A DNA stretch of 5,089 nt from an uncultured Bryobacterales bacterium (GTDB lineage: Bacteria; Acidobacteriota; Terriglobia; Bryobacterales; UBA6623): assembly GCA_946887065.1 (NCBI GenBank), contig CAMPKL010000320.1, forward strand, positions 1-5,089. The letters are read 5' to 3'. Both the position numbers and the translations under genes were made by a program. A model generated the notes under the pieces. The model did not search any database. It was not told the DNA's origin and was given only the letters and a program-made list of their open reading frames with translations. Positions 1-5,089 of the stretch are shown here, piece by piece. The first letter of the stretch is position 1; every line of letters starts with the position of its first letter.

Positions 1-888
1 GGCTCGAAGATGCACGAGTCCATCAAACGCATCGGCGCGGTGGTGAATCAGCCTTGCCAGGTGTTCATGATCTGCGTCGCCATGAACGGGGCGACCTATC
101 CCTCGCATCTCGCCCATCTGGGCAAGCCGCCGCGGGACTGCAACGCCGCCGAGCGCTTGCTGCGCGCCGCGACGCCGTCAGCAATGAGTCTGCTTCCGGA
201 GTCCCTGCGCCGTAAGATCCTGCGCGGCGTGCCCGGCGCCTATCGCCCCATCGAAATTAACGCCGGGGCAGTCGATGCCGTCCACTCTCGAACCATCGCG
301 GCAGTCGAACGCCAGGTTCGCGTCTCCGTGCCTCGCCAGTACGACACGCTTGTCTATGGCCTGCCCGATCTGAGTCCGTACGCGGTCGGCGCGTCGGTGA
401 ACCCCGTCCTGGTGGTTTCCGATGTCCTCGGATACGTTTTCAACTGGTTCTACAACAAGCCTCTCGTTCGCCGAGGCGGCTCGGTCATCATCCTCAATCC
501 GGTCGACGAAGTCTTTCACCCCGAGTATCATGTCGCCTACAAGCGCTTCTACGATGAGGCCTTGGTCGAGACGACGGACCCCTTCCAACTACAAGAACTG
601 TTCCAAACGAAGTTCGCCGAAGACCCTGACCTGATCGACGCGTACCGCAATCGTTGGGCCCATCACGGCTTCCATCCGTTCACCGTCTGGTATTGGGCCA
701 CGTACCCGCTCAAGTACCTAGGGCAGATCATTCTGGTCGGACCTAAAAACGACGCCGCGGCCACAAGGTTGGGCGTGAAATGGGCGCCGAATCTCGACGC
801 CGCCCTCGGCATGGCGCGCCAAGGAGGCAAGGACGACGTGACGGCGGTGACCATCCCGCCGCTTTTCTACGTCGATGTGGCCGGCTAA
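1..888 (+). CDS. Lactate racemase domain (LarA/DUF2088-like) protein, 5' partial
   Basis: The frame is open from base 1 and ends at TAA 886-888, so the N-terminus lies outside the window. The ATG at base 10 is probably an internal Met, and known family members are considerably longer. I recognise the C-terminal part of the LarA/DUF2088 superfamily by its order of conserved stretches (residues counted from that Met): ASVNPVLVVSDVLGYVFNW (128-146), KPLVRRGGSVIILNP (150-164), the FHPEYH region (169-174), HHGFHPFTVWYW (218-229) and a terminal IPPLFYVDV (282-290). True LarA interconverts D- and L-lactate using a nickel-pincer cofactor. Many homologues of this longer type have no assigned substrate, so I would not call it a lactate racemase. 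The diagnostic N-terminal half cannot be inspected. No signal peptide or membrane segment is visible. The next gene starts over 200 bases downstream, so co-transcription is not implied. Confidence 0.75.
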   Translation, partial: GSKMHESIKRIGAVVNQPCQVFMICVAMNGATYPSHLAHLGKPPRDCNAAERLLRAATPSAMSLLPESLRRKILRGVPGAYRPIEINAGAVDAVHSRTIAAVERQVRVSVPRQYDTLVYGLPDLSPYAVGASVNPVLVVSDVLGYVFNWFYNKPLVRRGGSVIILNPVDEVFHPEYHVAYKRFYDEALVETTDPFQLQELFQTKFAEDPDLIDAYRNRWAHHGFHPFTVWYWATYPLKYLGQIILVGPKNDAAATRLGVKWAPNLDAALGMARQGGKDDVTAVTIPPLFYVDVAG

Positions 889-921
889 TGCGGCGCCCTG
901 TACGTACTCGAGGAGCATCTC

Positions 922-1041
922 ATGCCGAAGCAGCAGCGTTCGTCCGGATGCTTCCGTGTTGCGGTTTCTCAAGCGGCGGCGGTTATACTAGTAACTCTTT
1001 TGAAAATATACCTAGCACTCTTTTGGTCTATAAAACAATAA
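922..1041 (+). CDS. Candidate 39-aa hydrophobic small protein
   Basis: ATG at 922-924 is preceded by AGGAG at 911-915 with a 6-base spacer, the best Shine-Dalgarno/start pair in the window. The frame runs 39 codons to TAA 1039-1041. The product has a basic, polar N-terminus (MPKQQRSSG) and then a hydrophobic stretch, roughly residues 13-35 (containing AAAVILVTLL and IYLALFW), that could form one membrane-spanning helix. I do not recognise a family. The frame is the same as that of the downstream bactofilin, and right after the TAA it continues as a proline-rich tract. It may therefore be the broken N-terminus of that gene rather than a separate gene. Against coding: it is short, its second half is AT-rich with codon use unlike its neighbours, and a -10-like box lies inside it. 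Confidence 0.27.
   Translation: MPKQQRSSGCFRVAVSQAAAVILVTLLKIYLALFWSIKQ
959..989 (+). promoter_or_regulatory. Weak sigma-70-type promoter candidate for the bactofilin operon
   Basis: TATACT at 984-989 matches the -10 consensus at five of six positions. Its only -35 partner is a poor TTGCGG at 959-964, with a 19-base spacer. Transcription would begin near 996, ahead of the bactofilin, methyltransferase and TPR genes. The surrounding AT-rich island offers other TATA-like strings by chance (TATACC 1007-1012, TATAAA 1029-1034), so this is only a best guess. Confidence 0.25.
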
Positions 1042-1125
1042 AAACCACCAACACCAAATCCCCCCCCAAACACCCAAGAGCCGCCCCCCGCGCCCCCGCC
1101 CCCGCGACCGCTAGCCCCTCCGCCT
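1027..1125 (+). other. G-free then C-rich low-complexity tract (proline codons in frame)
   Basis: Bases 1027-1077 contain no G at all on the + strand, and bases 1040-1111 contain a single T (1059). C runs lie at 1060-1067 (eight), 1084-1089 (six), 1093-1097 (five) and 1099-1103 (five), giving matching G runs on the minus strand. Read in the bactofilin frame, 1042-1125 encodes a proline-rich segment (KPPTPNPPPN then mostly P and A) with no stop and no ATG, GTG, TTG or CTG before the GTG at 1126. Proline-rich tails flanking the core are typical of bactofilins, so part of this tract is probably protein-coding. Confidence 0.6.
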
Positions 1126-1587
1126 GTGACGCCGGCCGTTCCCAGCGCAGGCCGAAGTCAGGCGAGCATCGGCAAATCGCTCAAGATCAAGGGGACCATC
1201 ATGGGAACCGAAGATCTGTACATTGACGGCCAGATCGAAGGAACGATTCGGCTGGAACAGAACAATCTGACGATTGGCCCCAACGGCGACGTCAATGCCA
1301 ACGTTTTCGCCAAGGATATCGTCATTGAGGGCAAGGTCACGGGGAACGTCAAGTCCGGAGACCGCATTGAGATCCGCAAGACGGGCTCGCTCAACGGCGA
1401 TCTGTCCGCGGCGAGAATTGTCATAGAGGACGGCGCCGTCTTCCGAGGCGGCGTCCAGATCGTCAAACAGGAGCTCGCGCCCGCTCCGAAGGCGGTTGAG
1501 TCCGCGCCGCCAACGTCGAAACCTCCGGTAGCCGAAAAGTCGCCCGAGGCTAGCGCTGCGACGGTCAGGTCGCCCGCCAAGAAGTAG
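1126..1587 (+). CDS. Bactofilin family cytoskeletal protein (5' end uncertain)
   Basis: Bactofilins (PF04519) polymerise without nucleotides into filaments or patches, usually at the inner face of the membrane, and act as scaffolds in cell shape, polarity or envelope processes. The core spans about residues 13-114 and shows the repeated beta-helix rungs: SIGKSLKIKG (14-23), EDLYIDGQIEGTI (29-41), NNLTIGPNGDVNANVFAKDI (46-65), IEGKVTGNVKSGDRIEIRK (67-85) and GSLNGDLSAARIVIEDGAVF (87-106). The tail (117-153) is rich in Pro, Ala, Ser and Lys and is probably disordered. The GTG at 1126 is the first usable start after the in-frame TAA at 1039-1041, but no Shine-Dalgarno precedes it and the frame is proline-rich and open back to 1042. 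The true N-terminus is likely longer and may be broken. The methyltransferase-like gene follows after 42 bases. The family call is secure; the start is not. Confidence 0.9.
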   Translation: MTPAVPSAGRSQASIGKSLKIKGTIMGTEDLYIDGQIEGTIRLEQNNLTIGPNGDVNANVFAKDIVIEGKVTGNVKSGDRIEIRKTGSLNGDLSAARIVIEDGAVFRGGVQIVKQELAPAPKAVESAPPTSKPPVAEKSPEASAATVRSPAKK

Positions 1588-1629
1588 TCCGGCTGATTCA
1601 GACGGGTTCCCTGGAGCGGGTGGCTGGTC

Positions 1630-2286
1630 GTGCTCGATTTTTTTCGTAAGATTCTAGCCAATGCAGTCGAACCGGGGGCCGCTCCGCGACAAATCGCCCG
1701 CGACCTTCCGACGGCGAGCCGCAAGAGCAACGGGCTGAAGCATGTCTTCAACATCGTGCCGAACCGCGGCCGGCTCGACATCCTCGATCTAGGCGGGCTC
1801 AACCAAGCCAACCTGGGCGTGTTGAGCGAATTCGGCGGCACGGTCCATGCCGTCGATGTGCTCGGACAGTACGATCAACGCAAGCAAGACAATCCCCAAG
1901 ATGCGATGAATGTCGCCGCCGCCAGGGATTTCGTCGACGACATTTTCAATTTCGAGCGAAATCAGTTCGATGCCGTTCTGGCCTGGGACTGCTTGGAGTT
2001 TCTCGATTCCGATACGGTTTATCTCGCCGTTCCTCGCTTGGGAGAGATGCTGAGACCGGGCGGGGCGATGCTGACGTTCTTCCATACGCAGGGCCGCGGC
2101 GAAGCCGTCCCCGCCTGCCGATATCGCATCGACGGGCCGGATGAATTGATTTTGCAGCCGCGCGACATGCGCACGCTGCCGAATACTTTCAACAACAGGA
2201 GCCTGGAGCGGTTGTTCCAAGACTTCGATTCCGTCAAGTTCTTCTTGACCCGAGACAGCATTCGCGAGGTAATCGTTTCTAGATAG
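1630..2286 (+). CDS. Class I SAM-dependent methyltransferase-like protein, divergent motif I
   Basis: This 218-residue protein has the layout of a class I (Rossmann-fold) methyltransferase. Motif I is LDILDLGG (49-56). Strand 2 is TVHAVDVL (71-78), with Asp76 placed to bind the SAM ribose. The motif IV region is FDAVLAWDCLEFLD (113-126). The late segment PRLGEMLRPGGAMLTFFH (135-152) is typical of the fold. Motif I is degenerate: after DLGG comes LNQAN instead of the usual G-x-G, so SAM binding is not assured. About 45 residues precede the fold (starting LDFFRKIL). No signal peptide or membrane segment is seen, so it should be cytoplasmic. The start is GTG, with GGAG at 1613-1616 rather far upstream and GGGTGG at 1618-1623 closer. 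An in-frame TGA at 1594-1596 limits any extension. It lies 42 bases after the bactofilin gene and 16 before the TPR gene, suggesting an operon. The substrate is unknown. Confidence 0.72.
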   Translation: MLDFFRKILANAVEPGAAPRQIARDLPTASRKSNGLKHVFNIVPNRGRLDILDLGGLNQANLGVLSEFGGTVHAVDVLGQYDQRKQDNPQDAMNVAAARDFVDDIFNFERNQFDAVLAWDCLEFLDSDTVYLAVPRLGEMLRPGGAMLTFFHTQGRGEAVPACRYRIDGPDELILQPRDMRTLPNTFNNRSLERLFQDFDSVKFFLTRDSIREVIVSR

Positions 2287-2302
2287 TCGGCGTCTAAATT
2301 AA

Positions 2303-3370
2303 TTGGTGAGATCACTTCGCTGCTTTTTGCTGCTTCTGCCGGCGCTCTTGCTCGGGAGAGCAGATCTACAAGGGCAGACCGCCCAGGCGCTGGTCGCTCG
2401 CGCCGACGATCACCACTTCAACCTGGAGCACGACCAGGCGATTCGCGACTACTACGCCGCGATGGCGGCGAGCCAACCGAGCGCCGAGATCTGGAATCGC
2501 ATCGCGACCGTGATTCTATACCAGGAACTCCATCGCCTGGGCATGTTGGAGACGAGCGCCTTCCGGGGCGACAACCAGTTTCTGGACCAAGAGAAGCCAA
2601 AACCCGACCCCGAAGTCAAGACGCGGTTTCTGGGCGCCTTGGCCGAGGCTCGGCGGTTAGCCGAGTCGGAACTAAAGAAAAATCCGAAGGCGACCACCGC
2701 GCTGTTCGTCTTGTCCCAGAACTACGGCTTAGAGGCGAACTACCTGTTCATGATCGACAAATCCTATATTGCCGCTCTGCGGGCAGGGAATAAGGCGCGC
2801 AAGTACAGCGACGAGCTGCGCGAGATCGATCCGCAATACATTGACTCGTATCTGGTCGCAGGGGTTCAAGAGTATGTGGTGGGAAACTTGCCTTGGGCTG
2901 TGCGGGCGTTAGTGGCAATCGGCGGAATCCACGGCAGCAAGGAGAAGGGCCGCGACTGGGTTGAACGCGTGGCCGATGAAGGAGAGACGTTGCAGACAGA
3001 GGCGCGCGTGTTGTTGGCGCTGCTGTATCGCCGGGAGCGGCGGCCGCTGGATGCGGCGAAAGTGCTGGAAGGGCTCATCGAGCAGTACCCGAGAAACTAC
3101 GTACTGCGGCTTGAGCTCGCTTCGATGTATCTAGACGCGGACGAGCGCGAGAAAGGACTCGCCGTGCTGCTTACCACCGATCGAATGGTGCAGACCGGCG
3201 AGAACAATTACGGCCGCATGCCTCAACGATTGCGCGATGCGCTGACCCGCAAGATCCGGACGGTACGCGAGGAGTTGCAGAAGACTCCGCGGAAGTCAGC
3301 CTACCAGGCCGCGTATCCCGGCCTCGTTCGGGCCGTGGCGCCTTCTCTCGACACCGCCACATCGACCTGA
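2303..3370 (+). CDS. Exported tetratricopeptide-repeat protein
   Basis: The N-terminus has a basic start (MVRSLR), a leucine-rich core (about 8-17) and a likely signal peptidase site near LGRA (17-20), so the 355-residue product is probably exported. There is no convincing lipobox. Helical TPR-like repeats are seen at about 27-60, 112-145 and 232-290, with typical small and aromatic residues (for example ARVLLALLYRRERRPLDAA and LRLELASMYLDADEREKGL). Between them is a conserved-looking segment around AIGGIHGSKEKG (205-216). TPR proteins are docking surfaces; no enzymatic role is implied. TTG 2303 and GTG 2306 are adjacent possible starts, and an in-frame TAA at 2300-2302 excludes anything earlier; GTG may be the real one. 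No Shine-Dalgarno is visible, so translation may be coupled to the gene ending 16 bases upstream. The last 70 bases overlap the convergent VWFA gene. The call is firm; the precise role is unknown. Confidence 0.8.
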   Translation: MVRSLRCFLLLLPALLLGRADLQGQTAQALVARADDHHFNLEHDQAIRDYYAAMAASQPSAEIWNRIATVILYQELHRLGMLETSAFRGDNQFLDQEKPKPDPEVKTRFLGALAEARRLAESELKKNPKATTALFVLSQNYGLEANYLFMIDKSYIAALRAGNKARKYSDELREIDPQYIDSYLVAGVQEYVVGNLPWAVRALVAIGGIHGSKEKGRDWVERVADEGETLQTEARVLLALLYRRERRPLDAAKVLEGLIEQYPRNYVLRLELASMYLDADEREKGLAVLLTTDRMVQTGENNYGRMPQRLRDALTRKIRTVREELQKTPRKSAYQAAYPGLVRAVAPSLDTATST

Positions 3371-4890
3371 CGGAACTCTCCGTCAAAATTCTGGTTCTTC
3401 GGATAATAGGAAACGCTGTAGACCGCGCGGAGTTCGGTCGCGATCTCTTCGTAGACAGCGTCGAATTCCCCGAGCGACGCGGCAGAGAAAACGCGGCCGC
3501 CCGCTTCGGCTGCCGTTTCCTTGAATCGCATATAGGCCTCATAGGGGCGGCTTCCCTTGCTCAAGTTTTCTTCGCTGGGGCCGAGGAAGACTGGATAGAG
3601 CAAGGCATTCATCTTGGCCGCCGCTCGCTTGATGTCAGTGAAGGACACGGCCGACGGCTGGCCGATACCGTACAAACGATTGTCAATGCCGTCGCTAATG
3701 ATGACTAAGGCGTTGCGCTCGTCGGGAAGTTTAGCCAGTTCCTCGTCGTAGGCCAACACGATGGCGTCGTAAAGCGGCGAGCCGCCGGAGAGATCCGGAA
3801 GCTCGCCGATGCTCGCGGCCAGAGTCTCCCTGTCGGCAGTCAGTCGCGAAATCACCCCAAACCAATTGTTGGCGAGAACATACGCCGCGACCTTGTCGTA
3901 AGGCTGGGCCACCGAGAGGAAGCGTGCGGCGATCTGCTTCATCTCATTGCGATTTCTCTGCGTGCTGGAGCTGAGGTCGAGAAGCAGGGCCAGATTGAAG
4001 GGCTTGTCTCCGGCCTCCACGGCGGAGATATCCTGCAGCACTCCGTTCTCGCGGACTTCGAAATCTTGCGGGCCGAGGCCGGCTATCGGCGCGCCTTGCT
4101 GATCGTAAACGGCAACCTGCAAATTGACGAGCCTGACGTCCGATGAGAAGACCGCTTCGCCCGCTGGGACGATGGAGGCCCGGGCATTCGGCGGCGGCGG
4201 CGTGTTCGACTGAGATGGAGCAGGAGTCTCCTTCGGCGCCGACTTGGTTAGTTCGTTGTAGACCGGCAGGGCTTGCCAGTGCATTTTGACTGGCGCGTCG
4301 GGCGGCAGCGGCGCCGATTCGATGGTGAGTTGATTCGTGTTTTGCGAACGGATGCGCACGGCGCCGTAAGTAACATGTTCGTCGCTCAGGCGGTCTTCGA
4401 GGACCCAGCGTTTCTGATCGAGTTCCCTATTCTCGCCCGTCTTAAAACGGGGCGAAGCAGGAACCGACAGTTGCTTGGGCTCGCGAGCGGAAATAAATCG
4501 GAGGCGCGTCGCTTCCCAGGGCGCTTTGAGAAAAACCTCGCCCGAAACGGTCTGCGCCGTAAAGCGCGCGGGATAACCTTCGAGCGAAATCTTGCCGTCC
4601 TTGGTGCGGATATCGATCGGAGAACCGAAGGGGATGGTGAGGTTGATGTCGAAGCGGGAACCGTCGGCGGGTTCGGCGACGATGCGCATCGCGTCCTCTG
4701 TCCGCGTCACCTTGATGTCTTCCTCGCGAGCCGGGCGCTGGCTGTTGTGAAGCTGCAACTGGAACCGGCCTTCGAGCGAAATTCGAACGGACACACCGCC
4801 GAAAGAGTTCTCCACTTGGAGCTCCGCCGCCTGCAGCGGACCCGGCGACAGCGCCAGGCAAGACAACGCCAACGCGATCAAGAAGCGCAC
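3301..4890 (-). CDS. Secreted VWFA-related Acidobacterial domain protein
   Basis: A 529-residue protein with a signal peptide (MRFLIALALSCLALS, cleavage near 21-22). Residues about 25-200 are beta-rich and resemble a DUF4097-type adhesin-like module (INLTIPFGSPIDIRTKDGKI, 82-101; TVSGEVFLKAP, 114-124). A Pro/Ser/Thr linker covers about 217-236. From about 250 comes the VWFA-related Acidobacterial domain (TIGR03436 type): LVNLQVAVYDQQGAPIAGL (254-272), DFEVRENGVLQDI (276-288), the metal-site motif DLSSS (Asp305, Ser307, Ser309), GGSPLYDAI (369-377) and LVIISDGIDN (395-404). The metal site is thus intact except that the usual Thr is Ser371. Such domains mediate protein binding outside the cytoplasm; partners are unknown. 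The GTG start is the first possible one, because a TAA codon directly precedes it in frame, and no Shine-Dalgarno is visible. The gene is convergent with the TPR gene and overlaps its 3' end by 70 bases. Confidence 0.88.
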   Translation of the reverse strand: MRFLIALALSCLALSPGPLQAAELQVENSFGGVSVRISLEGRFQLQLHNSQRPAREEDIKVTRTEDAMRIVAEPADGSRFDINLTIPFGSPIDIRTKDGKISLEGYPARFTAQTVSGEVFLKAPWEATRLRFISAREPKQLSVPASPRFKTGENRELDQKRWVLEDRLSDEHVTYGAVRIRSQNTNQLTIESAPLPPDAPVKMHWQALPVYNELTKSAPKETPAPSQSNTPPPPNARASIVPAGEAVFSSDVRLVNLQVAVYDQQGAPIAGLGPQDFEVRENGVLQDISAVEAGDKPFNLALLLDLSSSTQRNRNEMKQIAARFLSVAQPYDKVAAYVLANNWFGVISRLTADRETLAASIGELPDLSGGSPLYDAIVLAYDEELAKLPDERNALVIISDGIDNRLYGIGQPSAVSFTDIKRAAAKMNALLYPVFLGPSEENLSKGSRPYEAYMRFKETAAEAGGRVFSAASLGEFDAVYEEIATELRAVYSVSYYPKNQNFDGEFRQVDVAVSREGATARTRPGYAAW

Positions 4891-5089
4891 TTAGTAAAGA
4901 TCGTAGCAGCCGGTCAGTCAGGCGGGCGTGGAAGACCCTCCCCAGGCCGTCTTGCGAGAGCGACTTCCGGTGTCATCGACGCAGCCGTTATCCGCCGGCA
5001 GAGCGGCCCGATCCCACGCAAGCGCGTGATAACATTGACCAAAGCGCGCCCTCCTCGGGCCGTTACCCACTAACCGATGGCGACAGGAA
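4891..5089. other. Intergenic region upstream of the VWFA gene
   Basis: These 199 bases hold no gene I can support. On the + strand, TTGACC at 5035-5040 resembles a -35 element but has no good -10 at 16-18 bases. An ATG at 5077-5079 with an in-frame TAA immediately upstream (5071-5073) could be the start of a divergent gene running off the right edge; four codons cannot be judged. On the minus strand a 42-codon TTG-started ORF (5042 to 4914) with AGGAGG upstream exists but has no recognisable features. No repeat, RNA gene or terminator is seen. Confidence 0.5.
4900..4905 (-). promoter_or_regulatory. Possible -10 box for the VWFA gene, near-leaderless start
   Basis: On the minus strand TACGAT lies nine bases upstream of the GTG start. 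If it is a -10 element, transcription would begin within a few bases of the start codon, which would fit the lack of a Shine-Dalgarno. It matches the consensus at only four of six positions and no -35 partner is evident at normal spacing, so support is weak. Confidence 0.2.

Larger units (their letters stand above)
889..1125. other. Gap before the bactofilin gene, compositionally anomalous
   Basis: This 237-base gap starts with ordinary GC-rich sequence. It turns AT-rich at about 983-1059 (22 G/C of 77 by hand count, about 29%), then becomes extremely C-rich at 1060-1125 (about 43 C of 66). It holds a candidate micro-ORF, a weak promoter candidate and a proline-codon tract in frame with the bactofilin gene. 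I see no rho-independent terminator for the upstream gene (no stable hairpin followed by a T run). The second half may belong to the bactofilin coding sequence rather than being truly intergenic. Confidence 0.7.

Noticed and set aside
780..1226. A 148-codon + strand ORF spanning the LarA-like gene end, the gap and the bactofilin start
   Set aside because: It overlaps two real genes in another frame and has no recognisable domain. It matters only as a frame that could join the bactofilin after a one-base indel.
1158..1841. A 227-codon minus-strand ORF across the bactofilin and methyltransferase-like genes
   Set aside because: A shadow of two supported + strand genes, with Ser/Arg/Pro-rich translation and no domain.
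4914..5042. A 42-codon minus-strand ORF (TTG start, AGGAGG upstream) ahead of the VWFA gene
   Set aside because: The ribosome-site spacing is acceptable, but the product is short and Arg/Pro-rich with no hydrophobic segment or motif, and the start is TTG. Conservation would be needed.
5047..5059. Short GCCC/GGGC inverted repeat as a terminator
   Set aside because: The stem is only four base pairs, there is no T run, and no gene ends here.
4273..5073. A 266-codon + strand ORF antisense to the VWFA gene
   Set aside because: It lies opposite a well-supported gene, its translation is Arg/Gly-rich without any domain, and long antisense frames are expected in GC-rich DNA.
5077..5089. ATG near the right edge as the start of a divergent gene
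   Set aside because: Only four codons are visible and no Shine-Dalgarno precedes it, so it cannot be called.
1..5089. Mobile element, CRISPR array, toxin-antitoxin or defence system
   Set aside because: No transposase, integrase, nuclease or toxin-like protein, no direct-repeat array and no terminal inverted repeats were seen.

Overview
The window looks like a piece of a high-GC chromosome from the Acidobacteriota, probably the Solibacter/Bryobacter side of the phylum. The main pointer is the minus-strand gene, a secreted protein with the 'VWFA-related Acidobacterial domain' (TIGR03436 type). The accompanying bactofilin and signal-peptide TPR protein fit that assignment. It rests on family recognition, not on a database search.

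Layout. Bases 1-888 (+) hold the C-terminal part of a lactate-racemase-domain (LarA/DUF2088-like) protein whose start lies off the left edge. Bases 889-1125 are a compositionally odd stretch. It contains a ribosome-site-preceded 39-codon hydrophobic micro-ORF (922-1041), an AT-rich island with a weak promoter candidate, and a G-free then C-rich tract. Three same-strand genes follow with short gaps (42 and 16 bases) and are probably one transcription unit: a bactofilin (1126-1587), a divergent class I SAM-methyltransferase-like protein (1630-2286) and an exported TPR protein (2303-3370). A convergent minus-strand gene (3301-4890) encodes the secreted VWFA-domain protein; its 3' end overlaps the TPR gene by 70 bases. 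Bases 4891-5089 are intergenic.

How the genes may work together. Bactofilins form nucleotide-independent filaments on the membrane, the TPR protein is predicted to be exported, and the VWFA protein is predicted to be secreted or periplasmic, so an envelope theme is plausible. Nothing in the sequence proves a joint function. The LarA-like gene appears unrelated.

I see no CRISPR array, tRNA, rRNA, insertion sequence or integrase, and no clear undescribed system. The most interesting spot is the 5' end of the bactofilin gene. Its proline-rich N-terminus is open in frame well upstream of the only usable start, back to a single TAA, and upstream of that TAA the same frame continues to an ATG with a good Shine-Dalgarno. 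This suggests a broken or mis-sequenced N-terminus, a separate small membrane protein, or a recoding event.
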